This document shows positions 56,787 through 64,000 of a stretch of 64,000 bases of DNA, piece by piece; the first letter of the stretch is position 1, and every line of letters begins with the position of its first letter. The stretch is from the NCBI GenBank assembly GCA_963681505.1, contig OY811972.1:7890720-7954719 (forward strand), written 5' to 3'. Source of the DNA: Eunapius fragilis (Eukaryota > Porifera > Demospongiae > Spongillida > Spongillidae). The translations under genes were made by a program, and so were the position numbers. A model generated the notes under the pieces. The model saw only the letters and a program-made list of their open reading frames with translations, did no database searches and was not told the DNA's origin.

Positions 56787-57069
56787 ATATACTCCATACC
56801 TTGCGCGTGAATAATTCATGCTTTAAAATTTGGTAATAGAATCATACCTCACTCAGAATAACAAACCTAAATTTAACGAGGGTGCGCATATAATATCTAA
56901 ACCATAAAATATTCATATTTAACTTCTGTTTTTCTATTCTTCTCCCTTTAGATACTCTCTGTTTGAGCCTAGTCCTAGTGTACAGGTTACATACATGGGT
57001 AAGCTAAATATAGCCCTTCATAACAATAGCTCATTACTTTGTTTACACATCTGTAAACATTTGGCATCA

Positions 57070-57978
57070 GTGCGTGGAGTATGACGAGTTGATCATTAAC
57101 CAGAGGCAGAAAGAAGATATCGAGTTTGGTTTGTTGTTAAATGATGTGAGAACAGACTCTCTATCAGCAAACACTATTGCCACATTAAAGAGTAGAGTGA
57201 TAACATGCACCCCTCTTGAAAAGTTCCAAGACCTTCAAAAGTGTGGAAAATCACCTCTGAGCCTGTTTTCTACACGGAAAGCTTGTGACATTTTCAATTT
57301 TGGCATGCTCGTAAACTTGGGTGTGGGCATTGTAGAGGTGCAGTGTATAGATGAGACTACAGGTTCAGCTGCAGCAGCTCTTCAAAAACTGAATCTAGGC
57401 TGTAACTTGACAGCAGGTTTAGAGGCTGTGCTGAAGTTAGCAGTTGGTGCAAGAGTGATGTTGCGTAGAAACTTCAGTACCATGGAAGGCTTAGTTAAGG
57501 GGGCCCTATTAATTCAATTGGCGTGGATTGCATCCATGTCATGTTTGACCACAACCCTGCAAAAGAATGCCAAATAAAAAGAGTGCGAAGCAAATTTCAG
57601 GTAATTCAGAAATGCCTTGTGTACCGAAAGCAGTTTCCTCTGATACTAGCATTTGCAGTGACCATCCATAAGTGTCAGGGTTTATCATTAGACTGTGCTA
57701 TCGTAGATCTCTCATTTGACCTATTTGCCACAGGTATGGCATATGTGGCGTTGTCTCGTGTAAGGACACTAGAAGGTCTTCACCTGGTAGCATTTGATCC
57801 AAAGTCAATAGAAGTCAGCTTGGAATGTATTGAGGAGGTCAACAGACTCAGAAAAACATTAACACGTGACCTACCATCTCTAAAGGTACCAGACAAACAA
57901 ACAGCTGATAAGCATAAGATTACTGGTTCGCTTAGTGTAGTTGACCCAAGCAGAAATGCCACCCAAACCTATGAGTGA
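57070..57978 (+). pseudogene. PIF1-like helicase C-terminal half (Helitron-type)
   Basis: Frame 57074-57577 carries YDELIINQRQKEDIEFG, LLNDVRTDSLSANTIATL, FSTRKACDIFNFGML and [21 protein letters not shown] frameshift near 57511-57530 follows, and frame 57523-57978 continues [50 protein letters not shown] and FDPKSIEVS. These are the last helicase motifs of PIF1/Rrm3 helicases (Q-G-x-T/S and VALSR motifs). The N-terminal ATPase motifs (Walker A/B) and any Rep nuclease are absent, so the element is internally deleted. A long tail with SELKKPP...KLDDGSC repeats follows (57941-58189). Confidence 0.82.
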
Positions 57979-58189
57979 GTTGAAAAAACCACCAACTACA
58001 TGTAAGAAGCGTAAATTGGATGATGGCTCTTGTACAAAACAAATACCAGTTGACCCAAGCAGTATTTTACCAACACTGCCGCCATCCAAACGTACGAGTG
58101 AGTTGAAAAAGCCACCACCTAAGAAGTGTAAATTGGACGATGGCTCTTGTAAAAAAACAAAACAAAAGAACACACGTGGTAGAACGTAG
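57941..58189 (+). pseudogene. Repeated basic tail of the helicase ORF
   Basis: 82 codons out of frame with the preceding piece by one step. Two copies of SELKKPP(TTC)KK-RKLDDGSC with spacer VDPSSILPTLPPSKR, ending KNTRGRT. It looks like a duplicated nuclear-localisation-like basic segment. Confidence 0.5.
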
Positions 58190-58354
58190 TGCCCCTACAA
58201 CCACTTGGTATGTGTTTCACTATAGATTTGAGATAGCAGCATGAAAAGTGTGCTCAACTAGGTCTTACTTTCCAGTGAAATCCATTCTGAAAAAGGGGGC
58301 GGGAGCGTTTTCTCTTAAACCACCCTGACCTAACCACTGTAGTTAGAATTGTAG

Positions 58355-58759
58355 GTCATCGATGGGAACTGTCTGTTTCGTTCTTTCTCCTACATAATAA
58401 CTGGGTCGCAAGACCAGCATTTTGAAATCCGCACAGCTATTGTTAGTCATATGAGGCGCATTGCTACCTATTTGGAAGAAGCACAGTGTGTTGACATGGG
58501 CAGTAGTGTACAAGAGTACATACATAACACACGTATAGATAAGGTCAATTCTTGGGGGACAACAAACGAAATGTCAGTACTGGCCCACCTGTTAAAGTGT
58601 AACATATAAGCTTTTTCAACCATTAACCAAAGATGGGAACCACGTTTTCCTTCCCACATTGATCCTGGAATCGTTGAAGATGTAACACAAAAATCAATGT
58701 ACATTCTTCATGTGAATGGTAACCATTTTGAAGTTGTGACATCTCAGCTGGCTGTATAG
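58355..58759 (+). pseudogene. OTU-family cysteine protease domain with one in-frame stop
   Basis: VIDGNCLFRSFSYIITGSQ is the OTU catalytic block (Asp-Gly-Asn-Cys, nucleophile Cys at 58370-58372). FEIRTAIVSHMRRI, VNSWGTTNEMSVLAHLL and a TAA at 58607-58609 follow. The same frame then continues WEPRFPSHIDPG, KSMYILHVNGNHFEVV (catalytic His) to a TAG at 58757-58759. OTU domains are known in Helentron-type Helitrons, and this one lies just 3' of the PIF1 helicase fragment. A start codon is not obvious, so it was probably the C-terminal domain of the helicase polyprotein. Confidence 0.78.
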
Positions 58760-58987
58760 ATGTGTTAGTATACATGTATATTGTCATCACCATGAGGTAC
58801 CCAATAAATGCAGTATTTATAGGAATGCTAGTGAAAAGCAAACAGCCATGCCACCATTTGTGTTGGTATCTTGAGGTCACAAGTTAATGTGATTTGCTGC
58901 TGTGTTCAAAGGGTTGAGTGAGTGATGTGCAAAAAAAAAATGAAAGCACACCTTCCTGCAGCAAGGTTGTCCTCCCCTGATCTGATG

Positions 58988-58991
58988 CACA

Positions 58992-59056
<65 letters not shown>
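58988..59056. repeat. (CA)n microsatellite
   Basis: About 34 dinucleotide units with one interruption (atac at 58997). The valine/cysteine-rich minus-strand frames over it are artefacts. Confidence 0.97.
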
Positions 59057-59058
<2 letters not shown>

Positions 59059-59299
59059 TCATTGTCACAATCAGGCAATTGGCTGTACATGGATTTAGTT
59101 GATTTCACCGTTTCTTTGCCTTTCTGTACCATTTGTTGATGACAGCATAATATGTGTATGTGTCTAAAAATCCCCAATGATGAAATGTGATCAATTTGCA
59201 TTGGAGTATATGTTTGCCAGCTTTGATACTCTCTGAGGGGATTTTTATACCACAATCACACTACACACTGGTTGTGTCTTGTGAATGTTGACTATTATA

Positions 59300-59960
59300 T
59301 TTTTACAGGGATAAAACCACATGCCTGTCAATGGATACCATGTATATGGTGGCCCAGCATGTGTCTTTAAACCATGCCATACAGGATGTAGCATCCATGG
59401 CTACTAAAACATGTTCCCTAGGTTCTCTGTGTAAACGTTGATACAAATATTTTATCTTACAGCTGTACAGTCTATAAAACCACATGCTTGCCTACTTCCA
59501 GTATGGATACCATATTTGGTGGCCCAGTATGTGTCATAGCTTCTATGGCTGCTAAAACATGCAGGACCATGATGATCTCTAATATTCAGCTGGAACCTAT
59601 TACATGCACCTCTCTTAAGAGCTATCTATCTGCCTCGCTTTGCAGGACTAACTAACTTCCTGCATGATTTCATGTGGTCTTAAACTTTGACACATATACT
59701 GTGGCTGCAAACCTGAACATGGAGCAATCCTTCCCTGGGTTCTCCAGTACATCATCTGGACTAATTACAGCTCTTTTAAGAGCTATCACTCTGACTAAGA
59801 GATTTATGCTTTGCAGGATTATCAAATGGCAAATGTGGTTGCAGCTGTGACTTGACTGCATGTAAATTAATGGAACTGTCTCTATAGGCCCTCACCCCGA
59901 AAAGAGGAATATGAGTTCACACAATCATATGTTATACTTATCTCACAATCCAATCCATAT
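59300..59960. repeat. Dispersed repeat, copy 1 (with internal duplication)
   Basis: It contains two related halves (59306-59470 and 59473-59640; shared ATAAAACCACATGC, TGGTGGCCCAG and GCTACTAAAACATG) followed by a segment (TTGCAGGATTA, GGCCCTCACCCCGAAAAGAG, CACACAATCATATG). It is repeated at 63010-63445. Non-coding. Confidence 0.75.
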
Positions 59961-59969
59961 ATCAGTTGC

Positions 59970-61600
59970 TGTTCTCTATACAAAACTGCTCTTAAAAATA
60001 GGCCTGCCTTCTTCCCATGTATATGTCTATATGTCATGTAATATATTGCTGTCTACAGCTGCATGGGGCATGTGAACAAATTTCTCTGTGTCAACATTTA
60101 TCTTGCAACTTGCATCCATAAAACCACAAGCCTGCCCCTTCCTGCATTTCATACCATATATGGTGGCACAGTGTGTGGTCTAAACCTTGTCATACATGGC
60201 TGTTTCCGGCCCATTCAATGTTGGACAATAAGACCTACGCCCCGAAATATTGAAACGATGGCATCATGCATCATGACCTAAACAAGCACTTTGTATTTTC
60301 GAGCTATATAAGGACTGTACTTGTTGCACTGACACGTAACAGCCATTTTAGTATAGACATGCCATTTATCTGTCCATCGTATAAATTTTGTGCCACAACT
60401 CTGTAGCGCACGCTAGGTATAGCGCTCGCAAGCCGAGTACCTCAATTGGGTATCCTCCACAAAGAACTGAACAGTGGACCACTGCCAATTTTCCTAGGAA
60501 AAAGCTAAGCGTGATTAGGTAGCGGAGGGTTAAGACTACCTAGATAGCGCATTGACTAAGTGCGGCCGGCTGAAATGATGGCGCTACAGATCATCAAATA
60601 TAGCTGATGTTACAAGAGTTTTTAATGCCGTGTCAAGCATAACAATAGGTATAGTCCTGAAAGTTCAAGCTTCGTTGATTGTGGTATTGCTGCCACATCT
60701 TTTGACACGATGTTGATAAGGTGCTCCATCACACACTGCATTGTAGTTCTGCAAGTGCATCTCTTATACCTCGGCATATGTTATTCTGTGCAATGATGCA
60801 TGGTATGCATACATGGATTTGACTCCTTGTTCTGCAAGCCGGAAGGAGACTGACTGAATCCTGCCACTTTTCCACAAACCTAGTGCATGTGATGAATATG
60901 ATGTTAACTAGGTCAATGGCATTAAGAGTTAAAGGTTATAAAGTCATGCAGCATTTACACTGGCATTCAATGTTCTGTTGATGTTGTTAAGGCAGTAAGA
61001 TTCAATGTTGTTGAATCAGATGTATTATTCGATAACTAATGTTCACAGCATGTGCATATACTTTATTGATGTTTCAAGGTGTCAGGTGTGAAACCTGGTA
61101 GGTGGTTGACAACTTTAGTGATGGAAATGCATGGTGTTTTGATATTCCAACACTTTGGAGTACATAGTGCCTGATTCAGTGCCTGATTCTGTGCCTGATA
61201 AAGATCAAGTAGAAACCTTTACACCTGCAATGTATAGTACATATTATTGTGTCTCTCCACCCTTGCAGAGGTCCAAGCTTGATCCATACTTCATCACTGG
61301 GCCAGCCAGGATTTAGTTGTCATGCAGGTGAGCCATAGCGAGTTGATTTATAAATATCATCTTATTTAAGCTATCCATGCACCCAGCAGCTTTTCCATCA
61401 ATAAATAGGTGTCTTCTTGTATCTTCTTTCTGCCAGAACAATGGCAGTAAAATGGAGAGCTATCTCAACCAGGCCCATTTGAGGTTTCTTGCCTCTGACC
61501 TCTCCCTGGATATATAGTTTGTAGTAGAAGCCCTATGTGCCATTTTAAATAACATGCATGTATGTATGTATAAGTAAGAGCAAAGTTGTTTTAGATTTTG
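59970..61600. other. Non-coding stretch
   Basis: 60063-60200 shares the ataaaaccacaagcctgcc / catatatggtggcac motif with the dispersed repeat; otherwise nothing recognised. The sequence near 60400-60600 is locally more GC-rich (a possible promoter), but no exon is supported. Confidence 0.4.
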
Positions 61601-61622
61601 GGTGTTGCACAGGTAATGCCAA

Positions 61623-61702
61623 GTGATTGCTAGGCCAGCTAGCTGTGATTGATAGGCCAGCTGTGATTGATAGGCCAGCTGTGATTGCTAGGCCAGCTGT
61701 GT
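61623..61702. repeat. 18-bp tandem repeat, four units
   Basis: The unit gtgattgataggccagct occurs four times, the first with a 4-nt extra (agct). Confidence 0.9.
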
Positions 61703-62211
61703 AATCCCTGACTCCACCGATGATGCCTCCTATTTTAATCACTGATCACTTAATAGATGATATGCACAAGGTTCACTCTGGAGACCTTCATTACAGTGTT
61801 GTCATGCTGACTGATGTGGTTGCTAAGGTTTGTGGATATTCCCTCACAGACATGCATGTAAGGAAGAGTCAAGCTATTCTTTGATTAGGTTTGTGCCATT
61901 GTTGATATTGCAAAACATCTAGGGTCTCAGATGCCATATACAGATCAGAACATCTGTAACTGATTCAAGCCTTGATGTGCCTGGAACATTCACTCTGCTA
62001 CAATGTTTTATACCAAGCTAGGTGTATAGGGTAATAGTGCTGTGTCATAACAATAGGGATGTATTATACAACTGCAAATTGATGCAGCTCCAGAGGCTTA
62101 GGCGCCTACCTCTGTATAAACATAAGCAAAGAGAGGGCACAACAAATACTATAGAATTGACACGGAAGTTTGTCACCTGCACAATGCATGTGAGTGCATT
62201 GAAGGTACCTC

Positions 62212-62513
62212 CCCCTCTTCTGCTAAGCAGCCCCCCCCCCCCCCTCCCCCGCTTTTCGTATCGGGCCTGAAGCAGACAGCACCCCCCCCCCCCCCTCCCT
62301 CTGCTTTTCGTATCGCGCCTGCAGCAGACAGCAACCCCCCCCCCCCCCCCCCCCCCCCCCCCAGGCTTTTCGTATTGGACCTGAAGCGGACACCACTACC
62401 CCCCCCCCGCTTTTCATATCGAGCCTGAAGCGGACACAGCACCCCCCCTCCGCATTTCGTATCGCGGGTCTCAACCCCCCCCCCCCTTTTGGAAAATCCT
62501 GTATCCGCCCCTG
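62212..62513. repeat. Poly-C-punctuated tandem repeats ending in a MITE terminus
   Basis: About five units of roughly 55-65 nt, each a C-run plus GCTTTTCGTATCG, GCCTGAAGC and GGACA. The right end (GTATCCGCCCCTG at about 62500-62513) equals the terminus of the MITE at 3057-3358. No left terminus is visible. Confidence 0.75.
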
Positions 62514-62519
62514 CCATAC

Positions 62520-63009
62520 CATGCAAGGCCTGAATACTGGTTTATGGTGTTCTTTTTGCTTGCTCTCTTAAAAGACATGCGTTTTTCACACTCTGCAATG
62601 CAGCTGAATGTGTTGGCAATGGTACTCCATCGTACGTGTCATGATTATTCATAGAAAACAGGCAGCCCGTTCAGGCCGAAAACAGCCGGCCGTGCTTAGT
62701 GGATGACATAAACTAACTGCTTGAAGCTTTCACATTGCCTGTATGTCAAACTTATATGTGGGAAAATTGGCAGCTACATGTAATTCGCGCATCTTTCATA
62801 CCTATTCGATCGTGCCGTACGTCATATGCCTATGAGCATGTATTAATTGGAAAGCGTAATTTATCGTTTCAGGTTTGTGTCTTGAAGCCAGATGATTGCT
62901 GGTACTACTGCATATGTTTATAATAACACCAAATGTAACCATCTTGCAAGGCACATCGTTGAACATATGGTGTCGATAATGACCCAATGATTTCTACACC
63001 ATATACCGT
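62520..63009. other. Non-coding stretch
   Basis: No supported feature on either strand. Confidence 0.4.
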
Positions 63010-63445
63010 AGCGCTCTAATTATCAAACTAAATGTCCAGCCTCAAACAGCCGTGCATAGCGTCTATGACTGCTAAAACATGCACAAGGACCCCCAATGGA
63101 TCCTCCATGATGTTCTCCTGTTTTCAGCTGGAACCAGTTACCTATTATATGCAGCTCTTTTTTAAAAGAGCTACAGCTTCAATTTGGATAAGTGATTTAT
63201 GCTTTGCAGGATTAACTAACTTCCTGCATGATTCCATGTATGGTGTCCCAGCATGTGACATCTCTATGGCTGCAAACCTGAACATCCTGTGTTCTCAAGT
63301 ACATCATCTTTACAAGATTTATCAAATGGTCAATTAGGGTTGCAGCTGTGACCTTGGGGTACCATGTAAATTAATGGCTCTGTCTATATAGGCCCTCACC
63401 CCGAAAAGAGGCATATGAGTTCACACAATCATATGTTATACAGTG
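63010..63445. repeat. Dispersed repeat, copy 2
   Basis: It shares TATGCTTTGCAGGATTA, ACTAACTTCCTGCATGATT, GGCCCTCACCCCGAAAAGAG and CACACAATCATATGTTATAC with 59300-59960, in the same orientation. Confidence 0.75.
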
Positions 63446-64000
63446 GAAATCGTGATACTTGTCGTTAAAATTTTTTGGGTGTGTTTTAATGTTAACTTGA
63501 TTTTTTAACATTAACTGTATGCAGCATTGAAAATCTGACAACACAGTGTTGTTGACCAAACATTTGTAAACAAGTACCGGAAATAAGTAAGTGTCACGTG
63601 ACTAACACGTCTGTTTGTTTTTGTTTTTAAGTGTCCCAGTCCAAAAAACGGATTTGTAGCATATTTCTCAGCTCTGAGGTAGCAGATCAACACAAAATTT
63701 GGTATATAAGAGAAAAACAAACCTGCCCAACGTTTGGCCGAGTCACATTTCAAACCCGGGAAATATTTTGTGTGTTTTCATGGGAGACACGTTTGTTTAG
63801 GTCGAAAAGCGTTTAGCATGCCGTTTTGCACAGAGGGCGTTATATGCGACAGTACATCGATTTGTATATCGAGGGATGGTTATTGCACCATAGACACCTA
63901 TGTTTACAACGTAACAGTTAATTTTACCGTCAAAACTCTGCTTGCAAACGTTGAAGCTTAGAAAACACGCCATTTTCGAGTGAACTCATTACAAATGTTA
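63446..64000. other. Non-coding end of the window
   Basis: Short open frames only, none with recognisable motifs. A gene continuing past 64000 cannot be excluded. Confidence 0.4.

Noticed and set aside
58877-59255. Minus-strand ORFs rich in Val and Cys
   Set aside because: Read from the (CA)n microsatellite.
62173-62526. Glycine-rich minus-strand ORFs
   Set aside because: Read from poly-C tracts and their tandem units; no motifs.

Overview
The window is animal nuclear DNA, most likely from a demosponge, and Amphimedon-like would be my first guess. The coding exons are short and split by small GT-AG introns. There are one-repeat-per-exon ankyrin genes, a Roco-type GTPase fused to Neuralized (NHR) and Death domains, (TTAGGG)n telomere-type repeats, and a strong excess of the palindromes ACATGT and TACATGTA. 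I see no prokaryotic operon, CRISPR array, rRNA or tRNA gene. The species is inferred, not shown.

Layout. 1-3.4 kb: mostly non-coding, with two short inverted-repeat elements, a candidate orphan first exon and a strong hairpin. 4.0-5.0 kb (+): NACA (nascent polypeptide-associated complex alpha), readable exon by exon from the acidic N-terminal region to the UBA-type tail, with one unusual AT-AG intron. 5.7-14.95 kb (-) and 18.5-27.9 kb (-): two tandem copies of one gene, with exons for ankyrin repeats, a linker, an NHR domain (three exons), a Roc/COR-like GTPase (one 2.1 kb exon) and a Death domain. Copy 2 reads as intact through NHR, GTPase and Death domains. Copy 1 carries a nonsense codon, a 4-nt frameshift, a lost splice donor and a lost splice acceptor. 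An 88-unit, 21-bp minisatellite fills the last intron of copy 2; single seed units of it sit in the matching intron of copy 1. 27.8-51.5 kb (-): at least six complete 102-nt ankyrin exons plus truncated ones, carried on an amplified block of about 2.2 kb.

The ankyrin region is heavily invaded. It holds an ORF flanked by about 400-bp direct repeats (28.4 kb), a Ty3/Gypsy integrase remnant (33.3 kb), a decayed DIRS-like tyrosine-recombinase retroelement split by an inverted-repeat transposon (35.0-38.2 kb), a better preserved YR retroelement with gag, RT, RNase H and recombinase (40.7-44.7 kb) flanked by 174-bp direct repeats, a 40-bp minisatellite (45.9-47.7 kb), Tc1/mariner-like MITEs with TA target sites (48.0 and 49.1 kb), and a 1.0-kb element with a TTAA target duplication inside another DIRS fragment (49.8-50.8 kb). 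53.6-55.5 kb (+): a decayed Tnp2/CACTA-like transposase. 55.9-58.8 kb (+): Helitron/Helentron-like remains (a repeat ORF, PIF1 helicase C-terminus, OTU protease domain). 58.8-64.0 kb: non-coding, with a CA microsatellite, dispersed repeats and poly-C tandem repeats.

Themes. The ankyrin-NHR-GTPase-Death genes look like a fast-evolving receptor or adaptor-type family growing by exon-module amplification and tandem duplication. Paralogous sequence inside the window supplies empty sites, which date insertions: three telomere-repeat insertions, a TA MITE and a TTAA element, plus a 115-bp inversion, can each be polarised against an undisturbed copy.
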